Origin: Atopsyche davidsoni
Lineage: Eukaryota; Arthropoda; Insecta; Trichoptera; Hydrobiosidae
Direction: 5' to 3'
NCBI GenBank assembly: GCA_022113835.1
Contig: JAILWY010000020.1
Span: 4,650,001 to 4,714,000 of the forward strand
Length of the DNA: 64,000 nt
The position numbers and the translations under genes were made by a program. Under the pieces are notes generated by a model. It ran no database searches. It was given only the letters and a program-made list of their open reading frames with translations, and was not told the origin of the DNA. Position 1 is the first letter of the stretch, and the number at the start of each line of letters is the position of its first letter. This document shows, piece by piece, positions 1 to 12,900 of the stretch.

Positions 1-404
1 ATGCTCCCTTTCTGATAGAAAATAATAATCTGGCAAATAAGTTATGGATTATTTTGCATACATTCTGCTTTAACCAGACTCATTCATCATGAGAGGCAGT
101 TGGAAAAAGAATCATCCAGAGCTGCAGCAAAAATTAAAAGGAACTTGCTGAGAGTTGAGGGGCCACATTCGTCAGCTCCGGTTCATGTCCCGCCCTTCCT
201 AATTTACAGAAGATCAACTTGCAGCGACGCTCCAAATTGGAGATTCGTGCTATCAGTTCATGGTTTGGAGCAGAAGATCACAACACAATCAGAAAGCTGA
301 GATGATGACAGGAACTATTACTTTGTCTCGGTCTCGTATCGCAACCTGCCCCGAATTCACCGTTTCAACTTGTCGAGGACCAATCGGGAAAGCAGAGGAC
401 AGTG
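1..404. other. 3' flank of Prat
   Basis: This stretch lies beyond the Prat stop codon at the left edge and presumably carries its 3' untranslated region on the minus strand. I see no clear poly-A signal, no second gene and no recognisable repeat. The short open frames here have no recognisable content. Confidence 0.4.
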
Positions 405-3401
405 TCACCAGTGGAGGTGATCGGGCAGGCCTCCGGGGTACTGTCCCGTGAGGCAAGCGGTACAGTGGCCGCCCGCCCCGCCCCCGGGGGCTACCATCTT
501 GAAGCGCACAGCGCTCACCAGGCCCTCCACACTCAGGTATAGTAAACTGTCCGCTCCTGCAACATATCCATATTATAAACCTCGTATTCCGTGTTTCTGA
601 TTGGCATCTTCAAATTCAGTGAAAATACCAACTTAACATGTTAGCGAAACTACAAGTACTAAGGGTATATATGAAGGAGTATGGTTGTACTGACCGACAT
701 GTTTGGCGAGTTGCGGCGGGGATAGTCTGTTGGCGATGAGCTCCTCCCTGGTGGGGATGTTGATGCCCATATAGCAGGGGTACTGCAGAGGGGGGCTCGC
801 TATCCTAATGTGAACCTGCAGATAACCACAACACAGATATTTAAGGGCCACAAATACCACCGATCATTTGGCAATGATGATTCATTCAAATGGGGTCGAT
901 GAATTCAAAGCATAGTGAATTTTGAAAGCTTACTTCTTTAGCGCCTGCGTCTCTCAATAACTTGATGATGGGCCCAATAGTGTTTCCTCTGACAATGGAG
1001 TCGTCGATGAGAACCAGCCTTTTGCCTCTGACATTTTCTGACAGGGCACCAAACTTCTTGGCTACCCCGAGTTGCCGCAACCGCGTGGACGGCTGGATGA
1101 AAGTTCTACCTACGTAACGGTTTTTACATAGCACCTCTGCAAATGGAATTCCCGACTGGAAACAACAGAATAATTATAAGCATTGTAATGGTTTATATGT
1201 TTTAAAATATTTATTTGTAGGACATAAAATTTGCAATATGTATTCACCTGTCTCGCATATCCATGCGCAGCAGCGGTTCCCGATTCTGGTACCGAGCTAA
1301 CGATGTCTGCATCCACCGATGCCTCGCGTGCCAGCTCTCGCCCGCACTGCATACGCACTGAGTACACCATCTGTCCTGGAATCAGAATACCAAACCATTC
1401 ACCATCAGGATGTTGTTCTATCAAACTACTGTGAATTGAATTATATTAGGATCATTGAAGCAATTTTTTTTGCAGATGATCTAATTAATTAGTGCATTGA
1501 TTTGATTAAAAATGAAAATAAAAACAAACCTTCAAAAATACTATCACTCCGAGCAAAATATACATATTCGAAGATGCAGAATGCCTGGTGTTTTGGATAT
1601 GGGAGTTCCACTCGAGCCACTGTGCGCGGGCCCGATCTCGACAGCTCCACTATCTCCCCGGGGAGCACCTCTCGCTCGTAGCGGGCTCCAATGGACAGGA
1701 AACCACACGACTCCGATGACACCACCCAGCCCTCATCGCCTGGAATTATTATCAGTTATTGAAACAACGAAAAGGAAAAGGTTCAGGTCGTCAGATGAGT
1801 TGCGGATATTGTAAGTTTAAGTGAAAAATTTAAAACAAATAGGAGAGCAAAAATTAAGGTAACGGGGCTCTAGTCACCTGACCTACCGGATCCAAGCGGC
1901 AGGATCTTCCCTATGCAGAGAGGCCTGTTGCCAAAGGGGTCCCTGGCGCCATAGATGCGATCGTTGATCATGACTACCAGCGAGTAGGACAGCGGTGCCA
2001 GTTGCATGAGTGCCCGGATACGAGCCGGCCAGTCTGGCCCCCCTCCGCCTTCCTCCTCTGCTGGACTCACGCATAGCGCTTGCGTGATGAGCTCTGAGTC
2101 CGACTGGGTGGAGAGGCCCACGCCTCGCTCCAGCACCTGGAATTAATGTGAATGCCTCAAGGTCATTTGTAAGCAGTGCAAGCATTATTGCAATAGCACA
2201 ATCTGAGGGTTGCAATTCCTTGGACTCTTCTCATATCAAAGCACCGGTTTATGAATCACATGATGGGCCTGACTCAAGTCCTGATGGTTGTAAGTTTTTT
2301 CACTGAAGACAAACTCAATACCAAATTATGTAATGGAAATGAAAATTGATATTGCCGCCTCACCATTTTCCTGAGGCTATGACAGTTGAGGAGTTCTCCG
2401 TTGTGAGCGAGAGCCAGAGCCCCGTGCGCTGTGTGCACCACAAATGGCTGGCAGTTCACCTCTTCTGATGCTGCAGATGTGGAGTATCTAAAATACAACT
2501 AAGTATAGTTTTCGGTACAAAAATGGGTACAACTTTTCAAATCTTAAAATAATCAACCCATTGACTAGATAATAAAAATAATTAATAAACTGCTTTGTAT
2601 TTGCTACATTTTTAATCATACGAATAAAAAGGGGTTATTAGTCCCTTTGATCACGGAGATTTGATTCCTAAAATCGCTTTTTTGACTATACTTGATATGA
2701 CGAGGGTATATTACCTCGTGTGGCCAATGCCAAGGTTTCCCTTGAGTTTCCGGATGGCCTCATCATTGAAAATATTGCTGATGAGGCCCATGCCTTTGTG
2801 AATGTGGAACTTCTCCTGGCTCTTGCCTTCTGATGTTACGATGCCTGCAGATTCTTGTCCTCTGAAAGCAACAGTCGTATTTGTGAATTTTGAATCTCAG
2901 TTGATGAAACCATGTTGTAGATTTTTTTAATGCAGACCTGTGCTGTAGGGCCACCAGTCCGAGGCATATGACTTGCGCCACGTCTATCTGCGTGGGCCAC
3001 TCTCCTGAACCGATGGCTCCAAACACACCGCACTCGTGTGTGAGACCTGAAGGCAATAATGGTTTATTAGGAGAAATACAACAAAGCTTGGAATTTATTT
3101 ATCGCTGTTTTGACAACCCGTTAACCTGAAAACTTTTCGTTTTCTTTTTCTTTGAAAAATTACAGCTCCCTGATAGCATCAACAGTAATGTTGGCCTGCA
3201 CAACTGCAACATGACCATTATTTATAAGAAAATCTGAATGTATTATTAAACTTTATCTTCCCATCTCTCTCTCCTAGGTAATTAAGGATCCTCACCGGAG
3301 TCCACTGCGCCTCGGCCGACTCTTTTGTCATGTATGGCAACCTCCGAGGGTGTCGCTCCGCAGCTCTTTTCACATCCACCCGTCCTGATTTCTGACTCCA
3401 T
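405..3401 (-). CDS. Prat: Amidophosphoribosyltransferase (glutamine PRPP amidotransferase), 10 coding exons, complete
   Basis: Catalyses the first committed step of de novo purine synthesis in the cytosol: PRPP plus glutamine gives phosphoribosylamine. Minus-strand exons are 3401-3296, 3046-2938, 2861-2715, 2487-2364, 2136-1887, 1739-1530, 1375-1248, 1155-934, 815-695 and 556-405. All introns are GT..AG and phases agree, giving 522 aa (human PPAT is 517). A propeptide of about 40 residues precedes Cys41 in ECGVFG, the N-terminal nucleophile of the class II glutaminase domain. The PRPP-binding motif [12 protein letters not shown] is at 406-417. Four cysteines sit where the [4Fe-4S] ligands of the B. 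subtilis-type enzyme lie: C300 (HQAFC), C446 (YPCYMG), C504 and C507 (HCTAC). All key residues are present, so the gene looks functional. The start is the first ATG after an acceptor at 3412, implying at least one upstream noncoding exon. It is divergent from PAICS. Confidence 0.96.
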
Positions 3402-3479
3402 TCTGGGGACTCTGAAACAAACAGTGGTGCATTAATTTACACAATTTTTTATTAAACAAATAACACATTGATATATATG

Positions 3480-3750
3480 AAGTGAAAGCCGTCTAAAAGT
3501 ATATTTAATATATTTGAGAAGCTACTTGAGAGTCTAGCTGATATTGTTGGATTGATAAAAGTGAAGAGAAAACCATGTGAAAGTCCAACTGAAATTGTTA
3601 GGTTGATTCTAAGCGTGGAGAAAGCCGAGTGAAAGTCTTGGGCTGATTCTATGTGAGGAGAAAGCCATGTGAAAGTCTGATATTGTCGGCTTGATTTTAA
3701 GTGAAAAGAAAGCCAAGTCTACAGATATTGTTGAGTTGGCTTTAAGTAAA
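3480..3750. repeat. Degenerate tandem repeat of about 50-60 bp in Prat intron 1
   Basis: About four to five imperfect units follow each other. Each has a core like GAGAAAGCCATGTGAAAGTC followed by a TGATATTGTTGG-type spacer and GTTGATTCTAAGTG. Units differ by small deletions. The block starts about 80 bp upstream of the first Prat coding exon. Confidence 0.7.
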
Positions 3751-5271
3751 ATCTATATACAAGTAAGATGTTTTTTTATAATAAAAATAATTATTAAATT
3801 ACAATAATTACTAATGTTTTACAAGTTAAGAATATTGAGTCTTATATATATAAATGAACTACATTATTACAAAATAAATTTTATATGCATTTTATTTTTA
3901 GTTCATGTTTATTAAAAATATCAACAATTTGTCATTTTAAAACTGCTTTTCGGTGATCTGTGCACTTTTTATTGGAGTAAGATTGTGAAATGCACGGACG
4001 AGTTGTGACATTGATATCACTACATTCACAATGTTATTGAATTCTCAAGACGTTATTCACAGAACTAATATATCGGTTTGCAGTAATCAACCGTGCATTT
4101 GATAAGTAAAAACTCATTATGGATGAACTTACATTGTTAATCTTAAGTTATAATATTATTTTACATTGTAGTAAAATGTAACAATCAACTGCATAAGCCA
4201 ATATTTAATATATCTACAATAACCACTTGCACAGGCGTTCATCAATAGGTTGAGGACCACTATACGCGTACTGTAGGTGCGCTCACCTGAGGTTATCTAG
4301 AAAACTGGATCTCGGAGTGATGTTTGAATGTCAAACATTCAAATTTCAGTTACCAGAAATAAAAATAGACCGTGACCTAGATATTTATGCAGAGTTTGCT
4401 GTGTAAAATTATTATAATAATAGTAAAATACGAGAGTTAGCACAAGTACGGAGTCTTAGTTCCCATAAACTATACTGTATAAATATTCACCGATATTTGA
4501 TTGTTAAATATCAGATTGTTATATTAAGAAATGAATTAGAAAATATCTCACTCGGAAGAAGTTATCTTTTTTTCGGTGGTCAATAAATGCAGAGCGTGTA
4601 TTTCAATAGCGAGTAGGATACTGCGGGAGCTTTTTTATAAACAAAAGTTCATCTCAATAGAGTTCTATTATAAGACATTTTTATTATATAACAATATAAC
4701 TAATGGTCTAGCGATCTTTGCTCAATCTGATAATGCAAATCAGTATTGCTGTTATGAGAGCTAAAGTTGCCGAGCCTTTCCTTCAGGTCACCATTTACTA
4801 CATCAATCAGATATTATTGAGAATGGAGCAAAACATGTCGGAGATAAGACCACTGGTGGTCTGCAATGCCCCGACTGACCTCGTAATCTTCTGACCAGGC
4901 TCCAGTGTCGCAAGGGGGGTACGGGAGAAATTACTAGGGAAAGGGCTGCCAAAGCAAACGCTTAATATATAATATAATTAAGTAATCGATTCACAGATAA
5001 AGTAACACATTCCAAATATTTAGACTATTTCTGCTTGGCGCCGCATCCAATTCAACCATCGTAGCTCTATAAACTAATTGTGAAATCAAGGATGTGAATA
5101 AATTATCTAATTGATTGTACGCAGAGTGATCCTATCTAAGTGAAAAATCCGGATGTATTGAATCTAGCAATTTTCATTTTAAATACGATGATAATGAAAT
5201 CAATTTTGACTGTGATTGGGTGCACTTTCATTAGTGTAGTACTTAATCCACCAAAATTAACAGTTTTTTCT

Positions 5272-5325
5272 GTGAGATGGTCACCAACCTCCTCTGAGGA
5301 GAGGCACGTAATGAAGAAAATATAA
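5272..5325 (+). repeat. Short 3'-end fragment of the dispersed LINE-like family
   Basis: Contains the family hallmark: GAGATGGTCACCAACCTC followed by the near-palindrome CCTCTGAGGAGAGGCAC and a purine-rich tail. The same block recurs at 20.8, 23.9, 27.1 and 33.9 kb in either orientation. Confidence 0.7.
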
Positions 5326-7639
5326 AATTTTTCTTTGGTAGCTAACATGATTTTGTCAAACAAACAGAAGCAGAAAAGGGCATGCATCTGTGCAGGGCAT
5401 GCATCATGATGAAATAAAGTATGTCCGTTACATTGGCGGCACGCGGGAGCGTCGAACATGCGTGAGACTATCTGCGGGTTATCTAGGGTCGGCGCTGTGA
5501 CGGCTGCTGCACAACAACACAACAATATTATGACAATCGGAGAAGTCGGTGTCAGCTGGCGCGGATTATTTAACCGATGCATGCATGGACTCAGCGACCT
5601 GTTGACTCCCGAATGTATGCCATGGTCTACTTTTACTGTTGGCGGCTAAAAAATAACCCACAAGCGAACTTACACATATTTTCATTCACATTCAAATTAT
5701 ACGTTTGAACAAATACTTTTTTAATTTCCTATTTATGTATACCCTAAAATTGACCCGACGCTTATGGCGTATTTCTACCGCCACCTTGTACAACGGTTAA
5801 CGCAGTTGCTTGCTCAACATTAGACGAGGGCTCCATCTGAATAAACCTAACCTATATGTCTTAAATTGGCTTAGAATCATCAATCTGTTCCTGCTTTTCA
5901 ATCACTATACAAGAGAACATATTCTGTAGTTCACTCTCCCATTAAACTTTGGTAACTCCATTGAATTACTAAAAATACTTGACCACAAGAAGACGTCAAG
6001 CAAACACCTGATTTGCATATAATATATTATGTAAATTTCATTCTCGTTATGGAACCGTAGTGATGGTTGAATGAATTAACCAGTGATCTTTGCAAAAAAT
6101 CTTTACATCATTCAAAAACCTGTTACACGACTTTGCACAATCATGAATGGTAAAATTACGCTTAAAAATTTACTTGCAAGCAAGTTTTTTTAACCATATT
6201 TTAATTTACATATTGGAATCACATTATGTTCTCTCTAACTAGAGTAGGTAAGAAAATAAAATATGGAAGAGTAAACTTGATATCTCTTCTCTGCATCATG
6301 ATCCGAATGTAAGAAAGAGATTGAAAGAGAAGCTTAGAGGCCTCTTGATCACGATTGTGATTGATTGTGAGTCTTATTTAACTTAATAATATTTTACTCA
6401 AAAGCAGTTATAGAAAAGTAAAAGTAGGGAAAATTTTGTGATGTGTTTCTGGGACATTACGGAGTGTTATCGAGCAATAACAAGGTCTTCCTCGTAAAAG
6501 GTCAGAGTGGTAAAAATAAATAAATCACTATAGTAAATCATATCGCAGAGACGTCAGTCACATTATATAATAAAAAAAAAAAATTTATGCCATGGTAAAA
6601 AAATTATATTTAAAATGCTAAATGCACTGAAATTTAAAATTAATTTGTATTGACAACATTAAATATAATTTATCAAAAATAAAACAGTTGAGAAGCGCTG
6701 GTAACAACGCCGGCAATGTGAAAGCGTTTGATTGAACATTCCCCAAGTCATAAAAGGCAAGTTTAATTACTCTGGCATGGATTAAACCCGCCAGTGATTA
6801 TCTGTGATGATGGAACACCTGCGTATCATGTGTATGCATTATTATTTATTACATTACAGTCATTACGCAAATGCCTTACTCATAAATCAATGCAAACGAA
6901 ATATAATCTATCTTCTCCTGTCTGCACGACAGATATTACAATAATATTTTAGATGGTATTTGAACTCGAAATATTGATGTTTCTGATTTATATTTATTGA
7001 CGCAGCACTAGCTTTGCCAACCTAGTAGAATTGAAATGGAGAATTGAGAGAAATAGAGCTCAGCTGCCATGGGAATCTCTGACCAAAGTCAGGACCGTCA
7101 TGAACACCGAGTACTTTGAAAACTCAGGGTGTGCCTAAAGGATCCAATGAAACTACTTTATGATTTACATAATCAAATTATTTATTATTGATACTACAAG
7201 GTATAATTTTCAAATGAATTGAGATATTATAGTATTTTATAAGTAAATTATAAAAAAAAAAGAAACTACACATAGCAGTACCGCACAATATTCTCCGATA
7301 CAAAAAATCTCTAATGGACATTCTTACCAGAAAAATTAGCTAATATATCCTTTGGTTTCTCGTGTTATCACCGAAGATAAATAAAAGTGCTATTTAATAA
7401 GGAAAAAGATTTAAAAAAAACATATTTAATTTATTCACATGATCATGTTTCGCAGATATGAAAAATAAGTCTTAATAGACTTAATATTCCAGTGTAATTA
7501 CTACAGCGGTATAGTATAGCAAGACTAAAAAAAATGTGATTAAATTAATTATTTCTCGAAGATTATCCAAGTGTCCATGTCTCACACTCATGTGTGCAGG
7601 TATTTATAGAATCGATAATATTATAACAGTCACGTAAGT

Positions 7640-7810
7640 TAACTGATTGAACCAGAAATATGAACCTTTCAGTAAAGAACTTGGGCATAAGTTCAGAAAT
7701 ACAGTGCAGCCCAGGGAAAATTAAAATGTAAAAGAGACGTTGGAAGAAGAAAGTTAACATGGATGCGGAATTTGCAGCAGTGAGCGGACTGAGGAGAGGC
7801 ACCCGAAATT
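7640..7810 (+). repeat. LINE 3'-end remnant
   Basis: In one plus frame it reads RRWKKKVNMDAEF and then LRRGT. This matches the C-terminal tail of the LINE family seen better at 20.6 kb (GRRKLAWMRN) and 27.2 kb. It is 5' truncated and ends at the shared GAGGAGAGGCAC motif. Confidence 0.6.
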
Positions 7811-8970
7811 TCTGTTAATTTGTGACAAATATCCGATATGTGGGTACGGTTCAATTGTTACATTGTAGTGTCATATATTATAATTAAAAGTCTACCAAAA
7901 TAAATCACATATGTATCTGTCTTATTCACTCGCTCATATACAAATTCTGGCCGAAGTGAGAGAGATAGACAATAGCACATAAGCTTATCGGCTTATCTGA
8001 AATGATTCATGTAAACTTTGGCTTATGTGGTTTGAGTTAATAATTATATTTAAATGATTTGTCAAAACGTTGCGCAATCTTTTTGTGATTGGTGGCTTTC
8101 TCCGTCAACTTTTTGGCACTATGATGGGTGTTTTAAAATTGAAAATGGATATAGTTTAACAAGTTGATTTCATTACAGTATAAATATAAAAGAATTTCAT
8201 CGGTTACATAAAAATGGATATTTTCCTGTAAAAGAAAATATTATTTTGTAATTTTTTTTAAGGCTGAATTTTGTCCCCCTTTATTTTGGAAGTGATTTCA
8301 TATATTTTGTATGTCTTGAAATTGAATAAATATAATCTATTTCAAAATAGATTTTCATAATATAACTTGGGAAATTTAAGTGTTTTAATTCATTTTTTTT
8401 TTATGTACCGAAGTCACAAATCCACGAAAAAATTAACAAATAGATTAGTAGATACAAATCAAAAACTATTTACCATAACCTAGTAACATGTTATCAATTA
8501 TCTACAGTTTATAAATAAAAGTGGAAATTCTAATACATACAATAAAATATGCAAGAAACTCGCTAAAACAAAAACAAGTCGACAAAAACAGTCCATAAAC
8601 GCATATTTTATGATCGATAATCTACTTGAAAAAAATGAGCTGGTTTAAAACTGGGTTTTTTCTTTCGGGAAAAAAGTAACAGAAAAACTATGCTTAACTA
8701 CAAAAAACTATATTAAACTAGCACTATTCGATAGAAATAAAATAAATCTAGATATTAATTCAACTAAAGTTGTAAAAATACATGCGGTATCAATAGTTTG
8801 CGTAACGTAAATAGTTCGTAAATGAAGTATGACAAACGACACCTGTAAGCAATAAGAGCACGTGTAAGTGCACTGTTATGTCAAATTAGACTGACAGCTG
8901 CATTGGATTTCTTGAATGTGTATAAAATACAAAAAGTCCAGTTATAAAACGGATAAAATATGCAACTCAC

Positions 8971-9066
8971 GGTAAATACCGGCGAAATTCCAACGCAATC
9001 GCCGAGCCGACAAGCACAGATGTCAGCGAGGGGAAACCGTCAGTTTGACTGAGATGAAAATATATA
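8971..9066 (-). promoter_or_regulatory. Candidate Prat core promoter and noncoding exon 1
   Basis: On the minus strand a TATATA box lies at 9066-9061. An arthropod-type initiator TCAGTC is at 9052-9047, and a good 5' splice site (TTTACC|GTGAGTTG) has its exon end at 8971. Splicing from here to the acceptor at 3412 would make an intron of about 5.6 kb ahead of the Prat start codon. The TATA-to-initiator spacing is shorter than usual, so the exact start site is uncertain. Confidence 0.4.
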
Positions 9067-9925
9067 ACGCGCGGCGACTGACAAGGCCGTGTGATCAAAC
9101 ATGCAAAAAGCACACTGCTCGCGGTGATAGCGATCGGGCGTGCGATTTTATAAATTTAAACTTATTGAAAAATTGCATATCGCGATGTGTTTGTGTTTAA
9201 TCGCGATTGATACTTTACTAAGGACGCACTCGGGATAATTATAATTAACTTTTGAATCTACGTCATGCCTAAAACTATTGTTCCGGTGTCTTTGCTACCG
9301 CGTAGCTCAAGTGCATGTTTTTTTTGCTGAAGTTATTTGGTATTTTTAGTTTTTATTTACACGAATTAATTGTGTTTTAGATTAAATAAATTTATTATAT
9401 CATAAAATACTTATAAAAGTAAAAAATAATCTTGGATTGAATAAATTCTGTAAACAAGTGTTTATGTTGACTACAAACGTCACAAGGATAATTTTTTAAC
9501 TGTCATTGAAGTTTTAATGAAATGCTACTAAAAACATTAATACAAACAAAATTATGTTTTTATACTTTGTAGCAATGATGGAATATATTAACATGATTTA
9601 TCATTATTTTTTCTGAACTTATTGTTAATAAACAACATATTATTTATTTGCCGTTTGTTATTTACGATAGCCTGACGTTCGTGCGACAATATTAAATAAA
9701 AACAGATACCACGTGGTTACAAAGTTTCTTTGATACTTGTTTCTGCGGTCTGTAAAGTATAAAGTTAAAAAAAAAACAACGCGCCTCTCACTTCGGCCAT
9801 CGTCTTATCGTGTGATAACAGGAGCTGGAGACTAAGAAAAGAGAATAATTCACTACATCTCATCTGAGCGGCGTGCAGCGCGGTCGTGTAAAAACAACTT
9901 TATAAATAAATATCAAATAAACACG
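9050..9925. promoter_or_regulatory. Putative bidirectional Prat/PAICS promoter region
   Basis: Roughly 0.8 kb separates the candidate Prat start site from the PAICS start codon. Both ends are more GC-rich (around 9000-9130 and 9780-9900) than the AT-rich middle. The 9780-9925 part should contain the PAICS 5' UTR, since the first coding exon is only 19 nt long. Confidence 0.45.
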
Positions 9926-12900
9926 ATGGGTTACCCGGAAATTGGTGAGCATTAATTTTTCCTATATAAACATAATATGTACTTATTTTAAGGTCTTCCT
10001 TACTTAATAAAGGATTTCCCATCTGCAAGCTGATTAGGCATGTTTTAAATATTTTCTCTTAATTAGCGGTGTAAATGTGGAAACCAAAATTGATTGCTGT
10101 AAAATTTTACACATGTGTTCAAAATTATTTATTTTACAGTCCTATTGAGAACTAAAACTGCATAATCTGAAATTTAATGATTTCAAGTTCAAATTTTTTT
10201 TATGTATGAATTTAATTATTATTCACCGATGAAAAACAATATGATTTAATTATTGCCCATGCAAAAACCTGACAGTAAAGTATGTCTCTTATTTGTATAA
10301 ACCTGCTTTTAATAGAGATCAAATTATTCATAGTCAATTTTGCAGGTTTTTTGGTTGAAAGGCTTTAAAATGAAAAATATGGTTTACTTAAATCTGCTTT
10401 GGTGGAATGACTATGAATAAGATTACATCTAGAAGTCAGTTTTAACACCTTGACTTGTTCGGAAGGTTTATCCCATGCTTAATTAGTAATTCTAATTTGA
10501 ATCAATTTATTCAGCAATTTCAATTCTAACTAGGAAACTAATAAAATATAATAAGCGTATGGCTTAGAGAAATGGTTGTAAACAGGAAAATACCAGAATC
10601 TGGATCTGTGAATCTTGAAAGGGTTTCTTCCCCTTTGAAAAAAAAAGCCGATTGCATCATCCAGATTTTAACCCGGGACCGGGAAAGTATGCTAACTACT
10701 GGAACACAAGGCGGTTTATCAATCTATTTTCAATATGATTTGGGGCCGTCCATATCATGTTTTAACCTCTTGATTCAACATTTAACCCTTTTCTAATTGG
10801 CTCCGCAATGTGCTGAATCCATCCTGTTTGGTTTATTAATATATATTCATAGTATATTACAAGCAGAGGTTATCAATAATATTGTTTATTTTTGTTCTAT
10901 TAAATACTTCCTATTATAATTGAATCCCTAGAATGATAAAAAGTAAATAATTAATTATATATCAGAATATTATTGAGAAAAGCCAGTTAAATTGTTTTTA
11001 TAATTTTAACGATATGGTTCGTTCCAGTTGGAGAACATAAGTTGGGAGCCATCATCATCGAAGGCAAGACCAAGCAGGTGTTCGAGATTGTGGACAATCC
11101 CTCCATCTGCCTTCTGCTGAACAAGGACCGCATCACTGCTGGAGATGGGGTCAAGGCGCATGACCTGGAGGGCAAGGCCGCCATCTCCAACCAGACCAAC
11201 TGCAAGGTGTTCGATATCCTCAACTCTGCTGGTCAGTACGCATAAATTGAGAGCCAATCAATTAGTACAGGTCTAACGCTTCTACAGCATCAGTTCAGTT
11301 CAGTTCAATATAAAAACATACCGGAAACTGCAAGGACTATACTTTAGGGTTGGCAAATACTGCCTAAATACTTTCCTCTTTCTTCCAACAATAAATCTCC
11401 TTTATATGCTCTGACCAAGAAGCTGATGCTGCCATGCTATCTGTTGACTCTCGTTATAGCGAACGATCTCGCTATAGTAACTTCCATCTAGTATAAAAGC
11501 TAAGAAACGTTTTTTTTAATAGGAATCAAAACTGCGTACGTTTCCCAGGCATCAGCAGCTGCCTTTGTGTCTAAGCGCTGCGAGATGGTTCCCATTGAGT
11601 GGGTGACGCGCCGCCTCGCCACGGGGTCCTTCCTCAAGAGAAACGTCAACGTCAAGGAAGGCTTCCGCTTCTGTCCACCCAAGCAGGTCAGACTATGCTC
11701 TAGACTCGATGACCGCTTAATAAAAATCTCTTTTTAAAAACCTATACAAGTTTTCAATTTATTTCTGGTGTGGTACATTATCTAATGCATCTATAAAGGA
11801 CTTGAACCCACATTTAACGAAGATGTAAAATATATTTTTGTTTTCGTAGGAGACATTCTTCAAGGACGATGCTAACCACGATCCCCAATGGTCGGAGGAA
11901 CAGATTATTTCTGCCAATTTTGTTTTCAATGGAGTTGCCATCGGTAAGTACATGTTTTTAACCTCCGTTAAGTCTCAGATTTAGTTGGTTAAAACAATAT
12001 TTCATTGTCATCTACATCTGTTCAGCGTAATCTACCAATTTTTGGGCTATAAGTTTATTTATAATTTTTTACTAGAATATAAATGAGTAGGTTAAAAGTA
12101 GGTTTCATAAAAAAAACACATGGGGTTTGCAAGCGAAGACTTATATAAGGAATGGTTGTGAAATTGGTTTTTGCTGGTTGCTTGCAGGTCAGGACGAAGT
12201 AGACATGATGCGGCGCACCACCGTCTTGGTATTTGAGATTCTGGAGAAAGCCTGGTCTCTGAGGGACTGCGCACTCATCGACATGAAGATTGAATTCGGA
12301 GTTGACATTGAAGGTAAGAAAAATGTACTCATGTCTTTAAAACTTATATATTGGCGACGGCCATTTATTATTATTATTATTTGGAGAAGTGCTAACAAAA
12401 TATTGACAAACACTGCGGATAAACAATATTGTATTTTCAAAGTGAATTTTATTTCGTATTTGATATTTGTAGTTAACAGGAATATATTTTTATTTGACAG
12501 GAAATATACTTGTCGCTGACGTGATTGACTCCGATTCCTGGAGGCTCTGGCCTTCTGGAGACAAGCGGCTCATGGTGGACAAGCAGGTGTGCTTCCTCTC
12601 TTCCAAATCTTCAATAAGCCTATTACAATTCTCTATATGGAAATAAATTATTTTGCACTGCTTGATGTTTACATTTTGAGACCTAAACAAAAATATCAAT
12701 GGCCTTGAAAATATCTTTTATTCCGTGACTGCTTTGGGATTAATGTTTTCTAATGTCATATGAAACGGGTATTTGTAAATATCTTTTGTAGCTTCATAAT
12801 AAATAATATTTATATATTCTTGTTTTTGTTATGCTTTATAGTGGTTATTTGCAGTTGTTCAGAGTCGTTAATATTTTTCTGCTTAGGTTTACAGAAATTT

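Larger units (their letters stand above)
3751..8965. other. Inferred first intron of Prat, AT-rich, no gene seen
   Basis: AT-rich DNA between the first Prat coding exon and a candidate noncoding exon near 8971-9050. No protein-coding exon is convincing. It contains two 3'-end fragments of the window's dispersed LINE-like family (5272-5325 and about 7690-7803, both plus). Confidence 0.5.

Noticed and set aside
1110..3056. Alternative single-exon readings inside Prat
   Set aside because: They are intron read-through or other-frame shadows. Spliced exons explain all conserved residues.
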